Source: Streptomyces natalensis ATCC 27448 (GTDB lineage: Bacteria > Actinomycetota > Actinomycetes > Streptomycetales > Streptomycetaceae). From it: a DNA stretch of 64,000 bases. The translations under genes and the position numbers were made by a program. Shown here one piece after another: positions 16,609 to 25,890 of the stretch (its first letter is position 1; each line of letters begins with the position of its first letter). Location of the stretch: NCBI RefSeq assembly GCF_000935125.1, contig NZ_JRKI01000026.1, positions 465,886 through 529,885 of the forward strand, read 5' to 3'. The notes beneath the pieces are model-generated. The model was not told the DNA's origin, ran no database searches, and saw only the letters and a program-made list of their open reading frames with translations.

Positions 16609-19293
16609 ATGCAGGGGCGCGGAGAAGAGCGGCGGCGCATTGAACGGATACTCGCCGACGCCCACCGCGGAGAGGGCAGCGCCCAGCTACTGCACGGCGA
16701 AGCCGGCATCGGCAAGACCACCCTCCTCGAACACGCGGCCGCCCGCGCAGAGGGCATGCGCGTGCTACGGGTCGAGGGCATCGAGTCGGAGATGGAGCTC
16801 GCCTTCGGCGGGCTCCATCAGCTCTTCCTGCCGGTGCTGGATCTGCTCGACCGCCTACCAGGACCCCAGGCCGGGGCCCTGCGGGCGGTCTTCGGCCTGA
16901 GCGACGAAGCCGTACGGGACCGTCTCACGCTCGGGCTCGCCACGCTGTCGCTGCTCTCCGAGGCGGCCGTGGAAAGGCCCTTGCTGTGCCTGGTCGACGA
17001 TCTGCAATGGCTCGACCAACCGTCCGCGGATGCACTGTCCTTCGCCGCCCGCCGGTTGCAGACCGAAGGCATCGCCATGCTCTTCGCCACCCGTGACACC
17101 TCCCCGGGCAGCGGAGCCAAGGCACTGCCTCGCCTGCACGTCACCGGCATCGACCGGCAATCGGCCGCCATGCTGCTGCCCGGACTTGCCCCTCCGGTCG
17201 CGGAGCGGATCATCGCCCAGGCGCAAGGCAACCCGCTGGCGCTGCAGGAGCTGGCCGCCGCACTGACCCCGGCGCAGCGGGCCGGACAGCTGGGGCCACT
17301 GGCGCTGCCCGATCCGCAGCCGGCGCTGCCCAGCCGGCTGCAGGACGCGTTCGCCGAGCAGGTACGCCGCCTCCCTGAAGCCACCCAGCGCATGCTCACG
17401 GTGGCCGCCGCCGACGACACCGGGGACCTCTCCACGGTGCTGGGGGCAGCAGGACGGCTCGGCGGGGAGACCAAGGATCTGGAGCCCGCCGAGCGTGCCG
17501 GGCTCATCTTCGTCTCCGCGCAGAGGCTGCGTTTCCGGCACCCCCTCATCCGGTTCGCCGCCTACCAGCAGGCCCCGCTCGCCTGGCGACTCACGGTGCA
17601 CCAGGCGCTGGTGACGGTTCTGGACGGTTCCCGGCACGCACACCGTCGCGCCTGGCACCTGGCAGCCGCAGCGACCGGACCGGACGAGCAGATCGCCACG
17701 GAGTTGGAGCGAGTCGCCGAATGGGCGGACAGCAGACAGGCGATGGCATCCGCGTCCGCCGCGTACGAGCGAGCCGCCCATCTCACCGCCGACGCACAGA
17801 CCCGCGCCCGCCGCCTGATCAACGCCGCGCAGAAGGCGAGCGAGGCCGGTCAGGACGAACGATGCCGCGCGCTCACCGATCAGGTTCCGCTGCCGCTGCG
17901 GGACCCGGGCATGGCGGCGGACTTCGCCCGCGTACGCTCCGTGGTCGAACTGGGCTACGGCAGTCCCGGTCAGGCCGCCCGCATCCTGACCGAATGCGCG
18001 GACTCGGTCTCCGCCGACCGCCCCGACAAGCTCGCCCCCCTGCTGACCGACGCGATCCATGCGGCCTTCTCCGCGAGCGACGCGGCCCTCATGACCGAGA
18101 TCGGCGCCCGCACTCCCCACCTGCCCCTCCTGACCGTGCCCGCCCAGCTGCTCGCCGATGGCATCCCCAGGGCACGCCAGACGCTGGACGCTCTCATGCC
18201 GGCCGGCCGGCTCACCGGCAACGGGCTCATGAACCAGCTGATGACCGGGATCTACTGCCAACTGCTGGCCCACCACGAAGCCGCGCACGAGCTGGCCACC
18301 GCCGCGGTCACCCACTGCCGCGAGCAGGGCATCGGCGGATGGCTGCCCACCGCGCTGCACTTGTGTGCCCAGGCCGAACTGGCACTGGGTCGGCATAGCG
18401 ACGCACAAGCACACGCCACCGAAGCGCTCCGGCTGGCCGACTACTACGAACTGGACCACCGGGCCGCCCACCTGCGCGCCCTGTCGGCGGTGCTCGCCGC
18501 CGTCCGGGGAGAGGAGGAACTGGCCCGGGAACTGGCCACCTTGGCGCTGGACTACACACGCCCCCGCGATGTCGGACGAGGCACGGCGGACGCGCTGTGG
18601 GCGCTGGGACTGCTCGACCTCGGCCTCGGCCGCGCGCAGGCCGCGCTGGAACACCTGGAAGCGGCCCGGCAGGCAGCGGGCCACCCTCTCCTGGCACGAC
18701 ACCTGCTGCCCGATGTGATCGAGGCCGCCGTTCGCGCCGGCCACCCAGAGCGGGCGAAGGAACCCGCGAAGCAGCTCACGACATGGGCGGCCGACCTCCA
18801 GCAGTCCCACTTCGCCGCACAAGCCCACCGCTGCGCGGCCCTGACCAGCCCGGACGCCCAGGCCGAGCAGCACTACGTCGCCGCCCTGACCCTTCATGCC
18901 GGTGGTGATGACTTCGACCGGGCTCGCACCGAACTGCTCTATGGCGAATGGCTGCGCCGCTCGCGCCGCAAGCTCGACGCCCGCGACCACCTGCGTACCG
19001 CAATGAAGCTCTTCACCAAGCTGGACACCCAGCCATGGGCCCGCCGGGCGTGCACAGAACTGCAGGCAGCCGGCGAGACCCCTGACGCGACCGAGGTCGC
19101 CCACTCCCCCATCGGCCGCCTGAGCTCGCAGGAACGCGAAGTCGTTCGACTCGCGGCCACCGGGGCCACCAACCGCGAAATCGCCACGCAGCTGTTCCTG
19201 AGCCCACGCACCGTCGGACACCACCTCTACCGCGCGTTTCCCAAGCTCGGCATCAGCTCACGAACGCAGCTCGCCGACCTGCTCGCCTCGTGA
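16609..19293 (+). CDS. LAL-type LuxR-family transcriptional regulator
   Basis: An 894-residue large ATP-binding regulator. The N-terminal STAND-like ATPase has Walker A GEAGIGKTT (residues 30-38) and Walker B LLCLVDDLQWLD (about 124-135). A long alpha-helical TPR-like middle follows. The LuxR helix-turn-helix is at the extreme C-terminus (LSSQEREVVRLAATGATNREIATQLFLSPRTVGHHLYRAFPKLGISSRTQLADLL). LAL proteins usually activate secondary-metabolite or sugar-use operons. ATG 16609 follows a G-rich tract (ggggggga). It lies downstream of vat, vgb and YCII on the same strand and is the natural candidate to control them, which is inference from position. Confidence 0.93.
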   Translation: MQGRGEERRRIERILADAHRGEGSAQLLHGEAGIGKTTLLEHAAARAEGMRVLRVEGIESEMELAFGGLHQLFLPVLDLLDRLPGPQAGALRAVFGLSDEAVRDRLTLGLATLSLLSEAAVERPLLCLVDDLQWLDQPSADALSFAARRLQTEGIAMLFATRDTSPGSGAKALPRLHVTGIDRQSAAMLLPGLAPPVAERIIAQAQGNPLALQELAAALTPAQRAGQLGPLALPDPQPALPSRLQDAFAEQVRRLPEATQRMLTVAAADDTGDLSTVLGAAGRLGGETKDLEPAERAGLIFVSAQRLRFRHPLIRFAAYQQAPLAWRLTVHQALVTVLDGSRHAHRRAWHLAAAATGPDEQIATELERVAEWADSRQAMASASAAYERAAHLTADAQTRARRLINAAQKASEAGQDERCRALTDQVPLPLRDPGMAADFARVRSVVELGYGSPGQAARILTECADSVSADRPDKLAPLLTDAIHAAFSASDAALMTEIGARTPHLPLLTVPAQLLADGIPRARQTLDALMPAGRLTGNGLMNQLMTGIYCQLLAHHEAAHELATAAVTHCREQGIGGWLPTALHLCAQAELALGRHSDAQAHATEALRLADYYELDHRAAHLRALSAVLAAVRGEEELARELATLALDYTRPRDVGRGTADALWALGLLDLGLGRAQAALEHLEAARQAAGHPLLARHLLPDVIEAAVRAGHPERAKEPAKQLTTWAADLQQSHFAAQAHRCAALTSPDAQAEQHYVAALTLHAGGDDFDRARTELLYGEWLRRSRRKLDARDHLRTAMKLFTKLDTQPWARRACTELQAAGETPDATEVAHSPIGRLSSQEREVVRLAATGATNREIATQLFLSPRTVGHHLYRAFPKLGISSRTQLADLLAS

Positions 19294-19674
19294 CACCCCA
19301 CTCGCGACGCGCATTACCGGCACTCTTCACCTGCGGGTACATGGTCACGGCCCTGAGTCTCGGCAGGCGGTCCTCAGGGCGTTTCGTTCGGATCACGCGG
19401 CTGACCAAATGGAGAGGGCGGCAAGGAGGCTGAGTCCTCGTCGGCAAGCGCACTGCTGTACAGCAAGGCACTACGTCTCATGCTCAGATGACCTCTACGG
19501 ACCAGCTCCTCGAAGAGCTGGCGCCAACAACCGCCATGTCATCAAGGCCGCCGAACCCGGGCCACACGCGGTGAATTGGTCCTCCCGCATCAATACCGCC
19601 CGCAAATCCGGCAAGATCCCCACACACAAGAGCGGTACGGGTTCCGATCCGGCCGGGGCTACGAAATCCGACTG
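19294..19674. other. Interval between LAL regulator and IS630 relic
   Basis: No gene is supported. Short peptide-like stretches on the plus strand near 19490-19660 resemble no family. Probably sequence carried in or scrambled with the IS630 element. Confidence 0.3.
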
Positions 19675-20045
19675 GCGCGGAGACGATCCGGCGGGCGACG
19701 GCCTCGTGGGCCAGCTCCGGGCACGACCAGCGTGACAGCGGCGCGCCTGTTTCAGCGGGAAGTTGACACGCCAGCGCCTTGACCTGTGCGGTCTGTAGCG
19801 CGGTGAAGGCGGCGGGCCGTCCCGGGCGCTTGCGGTCGGCCAGGCCCGGTAAGCCCAGGTCGGCGAACCGGCCCCGCCAGGTGCGCACGGTGTCACGTGC
19901 ACTCCCGCCTCGGCGGCGATCCGCGCGTTGGCCCTGCCCCGGGCTGCCGAGAGCACGGTCCGTGCCCGGACCCTGGCCTGGTACGGAGTCTTGTGGCCGT
20001 AGGCCGCCTTCTTCAACCGTTGCCGCTCGGCGGCGGTCAGGACTA
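19675..20045 (-). mobile_element. IS630-type transposase remnant, frameshifted
   Basis: The minus strand reads LTAAERQRLKKAAYGHKTPYQARVRARTVLSAARGRANARIAAEAGVHV. After a one-base deletion near 19892 it continues in the next frame as DTVRTWRGRFADLGLPGLADRKRPGRPAAFTALQTAQVKAL and CPELAHEAVARRIV. This is the helix-turn-helix N-terminal part of Streptomyces IS630-family transposases. The DDE catalytic half is missing. Inactive. Confidence 0.8.
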
Positions 20046-20123
20046 TCGGGCGGGCGCAAGAAACGGGCAAGGCAGACGAGCCGATCGGCAGAAGTGGATC
20101 ACAACGTCCTAGGGGTGTCTTGT

Positions 20124-21044
20124 TCATGCTGTTTCGTGGTGGAGGGAGTCCAGGACGGTGAGTTCGTCCTCGGAGAGGCGCAGGGAGCCGGCGGCCACGT
20201 TCTGGGTGAGGTGGTCGGGGTCGCCGGTGCCGGGGATGGCCAGGACGTGAGGGCCGCGGTGCAGTGTCCACGCCAGCCGGATCTGAGCTGCGCTCACCCC
20301 GCGGGCGCGGGCGATGGCGTGCACTTTGCTGCTGTCGTTGGTGGTCGCGCCGGCCGTGCGTCCGGTGCTGGCGATCGAGTAGAACGGCACGAACGCGACG
20401 CGTTGTTCACCGCAGGTGCGCAGGAACTCCTTCTGCTCAGGCGATGCGCCGATGCCGTACATGTTCTGGACGCAGACCACCGGTGCGATGGCCTGGGCCT
20501 CGGCGAGGTGGTGGGGGCGGACGTTGGACAGGCCCAGATGTCGGATGAGCCCGGCATCGCGCAGGTCGGCCAGGGCGCCGAATCGCTCGGCGATCGAATC
20601 GGTTCCCACGATGCGCAGGTTCACGACGTCCAGGTGGTCGCGGCCGAGCTGGCGCAGATTCTCCTCCACCTGGCCGCGCAACTGCTGAGGAGTGGCATGG
20701 GGCAGCCAATTGCCTGAGGGGTCTCGGCCCGGTCCGACCTTGGTGACGATGACGAGGTCACCGGGGTAGGGGGACAGCGCCTGGTTGATCAGCTCGTTGG
20801 CCGACCGGAGCGGCGAGAAGTAGAACGCGGCGGTGTCGACGTGGTTCACACCGAGCTCGACCGCGCGGCGCAGCACCCGGATCGCCTGGTCATGGTCGCG
20901 CGAAGCGGCCTCGGGCACCAGCGCCTCCCCGTGCTGCGGCAGCCGCATCATGCCGAAGCCGATGCGGTTGACCACCAAGTCGCCGAGTGTCCAGGTGCCT
21001 GATGCCGCTGCTGTGATCGTGTCCGAAGTCATGTGCGAGGTCAT
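20124..21044 (-). CDS. Aldo/keto reductase
   Basis: A 306-residue NADPH-dependent (alpha/beta)8-barrel oxidoreductase. Visible landmarks are NRIGFGMMRLP, the catalytic Asp/Tyr in NHVDTAAFYFSP, Lys in LVIVTKVGPG, and the cofactor region IPGTGDPDHLTQNVAAGSLRLSEDEL. In the stretch HLDVVNLRIVG the residue usually His (LHR) reads Arg, as in some actinobacterial relatives, so the catalytic tetrad is not classical. ATG 21044 is used; a second ATG at 21032 is possible. Divergent from a winged-helix regulator about 60 bp away, which probably controls it. Confidence 0.9.
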   Translation of the reverse strand: MTSHMTSDTITAAASGTWTLGDLVVNRIGFGMMRLPQHGEALVPEAASRDHDQAIRVLRRAVELGVNHVDTAAFYFSPLRSANELINQALSPYPGDLVIVTKVGPGRDPSGNWLPHATPQQLRGQVEENLRQLGRDHLDVVNLRIVGTDSIAERFGALADLRDAGLIRHLGLSNVRPHHLAEAQAIAPVVCVQNMYGIGASPEQKEFLRTCGEQRVAFVPFYSIASTGRTAGATTNDSSKVHAIARARGVSAAQIRLAWTLHRGPHVLAIPGTGDPDHLTQNVAAGSLRLSEDELTVLDSLHHETA

Positions 21045-21107
21045 GCCGGAAGGATCTCCACCGGATACAGTGGCCGCCACTGATTCAGACATGCGTGAAT
21101 CCTGGGG

Positions 21108-22109
21108 GTGGTCTTCCTGGCGGAACTGGCGTTCTCGGCCAGTGATCTGGCGCAGGTGCGGTTCGCCGTCTCGCCGATGTGGCAGGTGGTGACCAGCTAT
21201 CGGCTGCTGTCCAACCACGCCTCCGCAACCCCTGTCCATCGCCCCTGGATCCAGCAGGTCCAGCCACGCGCGGCGGCCGCCGGGCTGGACCGGGGCTGGC
21301 TTGCGGAGCTGATCCCGCCGTCGGGTTTTTTTCCGTACTTCCTCAACCCAGCCCCCGCCGGGCCGGCCCCGGCGCTCGACACGGAGCTGGCCGCCATCCA
21401 GAACGCCCCCATCGACCGGGTCCGCCACGACCTCGATCACCTGGAGTACCACCAGAAACGTCTCGGCCCCCGACTGCGGTCTCTGCACCACGACCCGCAC
21501 GCCCGCCTGGCCCGCCTGGCCCAAGAAATCCGCACATACTGGGAGCTGGCCCTCGCCCCCTACTGGGCACGCATCCGCGCGGTGCTCGACACCGACATCT
21601 TCCACCGGGCCCGCCAGGTCGCCGAACACGGCGCGGGCCACGTACTCAACGACCTGCACACTGCCGTGACATGGGACGGCAGCGCGCTGCAACTGAGCCG
21701 CCGGAGCAGGCCCCTTTCCCGCACCACAGCGGGCCCGGGGCTGTTGCTGGTCCCCTCCGCCTTCACCGGCCCACGACTGCCCACCCGAGTCGCACCGCCC
21801 GAACCACCACAACTCGCCTATCCAGCACGCGGCATCGGATCACTATGGGCCCCCGAGCCCACAACCGGCACCGACGCGCTCGCCGCGGTACTCGGCCGCT
21901 CACGAACCCGCCTGCTGGCCGAACTGGACACCCCGGCCTCCACCACCCAACTGGCACACCGCACCGGCCTGTCCCCGGCCGGGGTATCCCAATACCTGAC
22001 CGCGTTGCGAAGCGCGGGCCTGGTCAGCGCCCACAGAGCCGGCCGCTCCGTCCTCTACGCCCGCACCACCGCCGCCGAAACCCTCCTCAAGGCCGCCTCC
22101 TCCACCTGA
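21108..22109 (+). CDS. DUF5937/ArsR-type winged-helix regulator
   Basis: A 333-residue regulator. The N-terminal two-thirds are a DUF5937-type region (LAFSASDLAQVRFAVSPMWQVVTSYRLL, a typical opening), and the C-terminus is an ArsR-like winged helix (LGRSRTRLLAELDTPASTTQLAHRTGLSPAGVSQYLTALRSAGLVSAHRAGRSVLYART). GTG 21108 lacks a strong binding site, so translation may be weak or leaderless. It is transcribed away from the aldo/keto reductase gene with a short shared promoter region, the usual layout for a local repressor. Effector unknown; no ArsR-type metal-binding Cys pair is present. Confidence 0.85.
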   Translation: MVFLAELAFSASDLAQVRFAVSPMWQVVTSYRLLSNHASATPVHRPWIQQVQPRAAAAGLDRGWLAELIPPSGFFPYFLNPAPAGPAPALDTELAAIQNAPIDRVRHDLDHLEYHQKRLGPRLRSLHHDPHARLARLAQEIRTYWELALAPYWARIRAVLDTDIFHRARQVAEHGAGHVLNDLHTAVTWDGSALQLSRRSRPLSRTTAGPGLLLVPSAFTGPRLPTRVAPPEPPQLAYPARGIGSLWAPEPTTGTDALAAVLGRSRTRLLAELDTPASTTQLAHRTGLSPAGVSQYLTALRSAGLVSAHRAGRSVLYARTTAAETLLKAASST

Positions 22110-22343
22110 GGCTCGGGTCAACCCCCGAAGGACTTCTGGAGCTGACCACTTAGGTGTCACTACCACCAGTACGAGATCGCCCCACGCACGACCAGGTCCG
22201 CGCCTGGCGTGCGGAGATCGGGCAGCTGGTAGGGGAACTAGCGCAATGACTGTTCGTCACCATCCGTTCTCTGACAGTTGTTTCAACGGGGTACGGGCGC
22301 GGGCCCGTAGCGGCGTCCCGTGGGCGCCGCAGGGAGGATGCGC
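22110..22343. other. Spacer with coding-like scrap
   Basis: A short plus-strand stretch near 22180-22248 reads DQVRAWRAEIGQLVGELAQ followed by a stop, like the tail of a lost gene. Nothing else is supported apart from the binding site of the helicase fragment. Confidence 0.3.
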
Positions 22344-22766
22344 ATGAGCACCACCACACGCGATGAGGTCATTGCCATCGAGCAGAAGGCGGTGGACCAT
22401 GCGTACGAGTGCTACGGCGCGCGTCTGGCCGAGATGAGCGGGACGTCGGCCGCCACGGCATCGGCTGCGGCTCTTGGCGCCGGGCCGCTGGACGCCCGCC
22501 TGGCGACCGCTCGCGAGCTATACGACAGGGCGGACACGGGCCCGACTGCGGTCACGCTGCTCGGACTCCTCGCGACGGCCACGCCGCCGCCTCCCGCCGG
22601 GAGCTCGACCAAGATCACCGGCAGCCGCCGCGCCCCGGCCGACTGGCCGCCCTGCACACCCACTGGCAGCGCACCACCCCGCCCGCCGCTCCATCGTCAG
22701 CTCGCGCATCGCGCCCCCCGTCGCCAACCGGGCCCTCCCCTCACCACCACTCCCCCGCGCGCGTAG
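22344..22766 (+). pseudogene. HelD/UvrD-like helicase N-terminal fragment
   Basis: ATG 22344 has AGGGAGG at 22330-22336. The first 50 or so residues (MSTTTRDEVIAIEQKAVDHAYECYGARLAEM) read like the N-terminal coiled coil of the HelD-type RNA-polymerase-associated helicases of Streptomyces, which are normally about 700 residues. After about residue 75 the frame becomes Pro/Arg-rich and no longer protein-like, and no helicase motifs follow. I take it as a truncated gene with an intact start; the family assignment is moderate. Confidence 0.45.
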
Positions 22767-23049
22767 CGCGATATGGACACTCCGTGCGCGGCAGGCCGTG
22801 AAGAGGTCTAGGGCATGGCGCGGCACGGGCCGGACGCAGTGTCCTCATGGGGAACTCGCCATCTCTCCGCTCCGGAGCGCGTGTGGAGCGAGCGCCGACG
22901 GGACCTGGAGAACAGGACCGGGCCAGCTCATGGCCGTGTCCGTCTGCGCGAAGGTCACGGTGCCGGTGGCGGGCGCTGAATGGGCACCACGCCAGGGAGT
23001 TACCAATAGGTAGCCGACGATAATTACGATTGCCGGCGGTAATGTGTGA

Positions 23050-23868
23050 TCAACATGCGTCTGACCAGGGGGGTTTGATGGGCGTAGGAGTTGAACTCGT
23101 CGAGATGGTGGACGCCGAGCTCGTCGACGACAAGAACTTCGCGACCACCAACCGGCATCGCGGGCTGCCGTCGGGGCGTCGGCCAAGCTCCGGAAGCGCG
23201 TGCAGCCGTACATCGAATCCGGTCCGGGCCAACTCCGCGCGCACATCCGCGAGACGGAACGTCCGGTAGTACATGACGAAGCGCGGGCGCCATAGCGCGT
23301 TACGGACCCGCATCGCCGCGTCGAAGGCAAGCAATGTGCAGTAGCCGGGCGTCCCTGGACGGGCCGGCGCAACGATCGGGAACACGAACCGGCCACCAGG
23401 GCGCAGCACGGAGTGAACCTGTGCGAACAGCTCCGGTCGGTCCCGGGGCAGGAAGTGCCCGAACGCGCCAAAGCTCACCACGAGATCGAAGACCGGCCCG
23501 AAGGGGAGGGACCGCGCATCCGCCCGTACCCACTCCACGCGCGGTCCGGCGTCGGTCGTCCGTTCACGGGAACGGCCCACCGCGAGCATCCCCGCACTGA
23601 TATCGACCCCGGTGACCCGCTCCCGGCACACCTGGCGCAGTACGCCCATACCGGCGCCGGTACCGCAGCACAGGTCGAGGCCGCTGTCGAACGGGCCGAG
23701 CGTGCGCAGTACGCGGGAGACGGGAGCCAGCACCGACTCAGGGGTCCGGAACGGAGTGGCGTCGAATGTGGGGGCGAGCAGGTCATAGCCGCGCTCGACG
23801 GAGGACATTGCCTGGACGGCGAGTTCACGGAACGTGGGGCCTTGGGGTGCGAACATCGCACTCAGCAT
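23050..23868 (-). CDS. Class I SAM-dependent methyltransferase
   Basis: A 272-residue Rossmann-fold methyltransferase. Motif I is LDLCCGTGAGMGVLRQV, motif II VTGVDISAGML with an acidic strand end, then VRADARSLPFGPVFDLVVSFGAFGHF (motifs III/IV) and LRPGGRFVFPIV. The last 30 residues (SSTSSASTISTSS onward) are low complexity and differ from the expected VVAKK-type end, so the reading frame may have slipped near 23130. The start may be the second ATG, four codons in. Alone on the minus strand; substrate unknown. Confidence 0.85.
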   Translation of the reverse strand: MLSAMFAPQGPTFRELAVQAMSSVERGYDLLAPTFDATPFRTPESVLAPVSRVLRTLGPFDSGLDLCCGTGAGMGVLRQVCRERVTGVDISAGMLAVGRSRERTTDAGPRVEWVRADARSLPFGPVFDLVVSFGAFGHFLPRDRPELFAQVHSVLRPGGRFVFPIVAPARPGTPGYCTLLAFDAAMRVRNALWRPRFVMYYRTFRLADVRAELARTGFDVRLHALPELGRRPDGSPRCRLVVAKFLSSTSSASTISTSSTPTPIKPPWSDAC

Positions 23869-23980
23869 AGGCCCGGTCAGATCCGCGCGATGTCACCGAC
23901 GACAGGCAAGGATCCGGCGGGCAGACACCCGCATGCGCTCCAGGACGGGCTAGGCCCTGGCCCGTAAGCCCGTCAGCCCG

Positions 23981-24808
23981 TCAGGTCTGCTTCCTGAACG
24001 CCCGCTGGGCCAGCAGGTCGTCGGCCGGGAGCACGGCCCCCTCCTGCTCGGTGGCCGGAGCTTCTTCGGCCCGGAAGGTACGGTCCTCCAGGCTGGGGCT
24101 GACCAGGCGCTCCGCATATGGCGAGCGGGGATGGGCGGCGAGCACGCGCAGTCGGCCATCACCCGAGCCGCGCGGGGAGAGCGGCACCACCGCAACCGAG
24201 CGGCCCTCCTCGTCCGTCACGAACAGCTCGAAGTCGTCGTAGCGGAAGTGGTCAATGTCCACGATCGGCTTCGGGTAGTGGTGGTACCCGGCCGATTTCG
24301 GGAGCACCCCGGAGTGGGTACCGGCGGGCAGCGGCACCGAGGCGTTGAATATCGAGTCCGTCCACTCGGCCACCTGCTCGGCAGTCTCTATGGGGGTGTC
24401 CAGCAGCCGTTGACCGTCGTCGTAGCCGAAGCTCTCATATCCGGGCAGGGTGTCCGGGAACGCTCCGACCACCCGGACCGCGCAGCGGCGGATGCGGTCC
24501 ACCTTCGCCGGGTCCGCGCAGAATTGCGCCGACCACTCGATGCCGAGCGGCAGAAGCAGGCACAGCCAGCCGTCGCTGTCCTTGACCCACACTCCGCCGC
24601 CGTGGTGGTCCTGGTAGGGGCCGGGCGCGAACGCCCAGTCATCCGTTGTCCCGACGAGCTTGACCATCAGCTTGCGGCTCGCCCGGTACTGGGAGCTTTC
24701 GGAACGCGGCGGGTGATCCGCCACAGAGATGGTCCACGGGAAGTCTTCGTGCTCTCCGTGCTCTCCGTGCTCTCCGTGCTCTGGGTGTGACGGTTCCGGA
24801 CTGTTCAT
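23981..24808 (-). CDS. DUF6424-family protein
   Basis: A 275-residue protein that I recognise as DUF6424, a Streptomyces family of unknown function. Landmarks are DFPWTISVADHPPRSESSQYRASRKLMVKLV, HHGGGVWVKDSDGWLCLLLPLGIEWSAQFCADPAKVDRIR, and a C-terminal YAERLVSPSLEDRTF. Near the N-terminus a 9-bp repeat codes for HGEHGEHGEHE, which may bind metal loosely or be slippage. ATG 24808 follows AAGGGG. No signal or membrane segment. Neighbours give no functional hint. Confidence 0.82.
   Translation of the reverse strand: MNSPEPSHPEHGEHGEHGEHEDFPWTISVADHPPRSESSQYRASRKLMVKLVGTTDDWAFAPGPYQDHHGGGVWVKDSDGWLCLLLPLGIEWSAQFCADPAKVDRIRRCAVRVVGAFPDTLPGYESFGYDDGQRLLDTPIETAEQVAEWTDSIFNASVPLPAGTHSGVLPKSAGYHHYPKPIVDIDHFRYDDFELFVTDEEGRSVAVVPLSPRGSGDGRLRVLAAHPRSPYAERLVSPSLEDRTFRAEEAPATEQEGAVLPADDLLAQRAFRKQT
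24747..24784. repeat. 9-bp in-frame tandem repeat
   Basis: About four copies of ctccgtgct code on the minus strand for repeated Glu-His-Gly near the start of the DUF6424 protein. Copy number is likely to vary between strains. Confidence 0.8.
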
Positions 24809-25256
24809 GGCGATCCCCTTGGTGAAAGTCCCCGCTGCTCGGGAAGCAAACTCGCCTCCCGAAGGTCAGGGGCATGTGGGCCGTTGGCAGAAAACTGGGA
24901 ACCGGGAGGAAGTAACGCCCCACCGAAATCGGGCCACGGTACCGTCGACTACAGGACGTGCAACTGCACGCGAGAGTTTCAGGTGAATCACTCTACGGGG
25001 CGATCTCCCGGTTTTATCCGAGATGATTCCGCACCCCTGCCACCTGGGCTTCGGTTGATTCGATGCGGCGAAAATTGAAGCCACTAGCGCGTCAGCCGCT
25101 CGGTGTGACGGTCATCGACCACCCGGTTGCCAACTCTTGGAATGTGCGGCGTGGGGCGTAAACCGTCCCCTATGCGCGATGCTACCTCTGGCCTGGAAGT
25201 CGTGCCTGCCTGGGCGAGGTGACCGCGCGTGCCGGATGACGTGCTGCGGGAGCCCG
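24809..25256. other. Gene-free interval before phage relic
   Basis: No coding sequence is supported. A small perfect palindrome cgtgca-ac-tgcacg lies at 24957-24970. The right end merges into the endolysin relic. Confidence 0.3.
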
Positions 25257-25430
25257 CCAGCGCAACGCGAAGCAATCGAAAAGGCGGCAGCCGCGATCTG
25301 CCGCGCAAACGGCTGGCACGACGGCAGCATGATCGGCCACCTGGAGTGGGAGCCCGGCAAGATCGATCCCAAAGGATTCACGATGGACGGCATGCGCGCG
25401 CCGATCGCCAGGCGCCTCGCCGCCCACTGA
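25257..25430 (+). pseudogene. Phage endolysin (N-acetylmuramoyl-L-alanine amidase) C-terminal relic
   Basis: The plus strand reads QREAIEKAAAAICRANGW, then GHLEWEPGKIDPKGFTMDGMRAPIARRLAAH and a stop. The H-x-E-W-x-P-G-K-x-D-P-[KR]-G-F motif is the Zn-ligand C-terminal end of amidase_2-type endolysins from actinophages. The first two-thirds of the domain are missing. It shows that a prophage or phage-derived segment was once here. Confidence 0.75.
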
Positions 25431-25439
25431 GGAACCAAC

Positions 25440-25815
25440 CAAAAATCCGACTGGCCGACATTCCGGCCTGGCGCCTCGTCGGACCGTTCTACGACCGGGC
25501 CCGTGAAATCGTCAGCGAGGGCCTCGCCACGTGCCCACACAGCCGGCACCGGCGCCGGCGCAGGCTGTGCCAGCCATCGTTCCAGGCCGACCGGTACCCC
25601 GGTTACGCCGCAGCGATGTCGGCAGCGGCCCAGGGCGTGGCCGCAAGCTGGCACGACGGGCAAGTCCTCGACGTGGTCCCTGAGATGACGGCGCTGACCG
25701 CCCGGTCGACCGTGGAGACCATCCTCGTCACGGCATGGAAGCCGCACACCTTGCACGCGTTCCTCGACGGCCTCACGGTCCTGCTGGAGGGGGTCGTACC
25801 GAACTCGGACAGACG
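25440..25815 (+). pseudogene. Cytochrome P450 internal fragment
   Basis: One open stretch reads LVGPFYDRAREIVSEGLAT, then CPHSRHRRRRRLCQPSFQADR and PGYAAAMSAAAQGVAASWHDGQVLDVVPEMTALTARSTVETI. This is the B'-C helix region of a bacterial P450, with the H/R-rich heme-propionate segment of helix C. The N-terminus, oxygen-binding I-helix and heme Cys loop are all missing. It abuts the endolysin relic, so two unrelated scraps are joined here. Confidence 0.75.
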
Positions 25816-25890
25816 ACCGCTCAGCGGCAGCGACGCTCCCAGTGTGAATCCCTCAATGAGTCCCGGACAAGCCGGACAAGTACGTCGGCG

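Noticed and set aside
16855..19224. 789-codon minus-strand frame opposite the LAL regulator
   Set aside because: No motif, no start signal, and the plus-strand product has Walker and LuxR motifs throughout.
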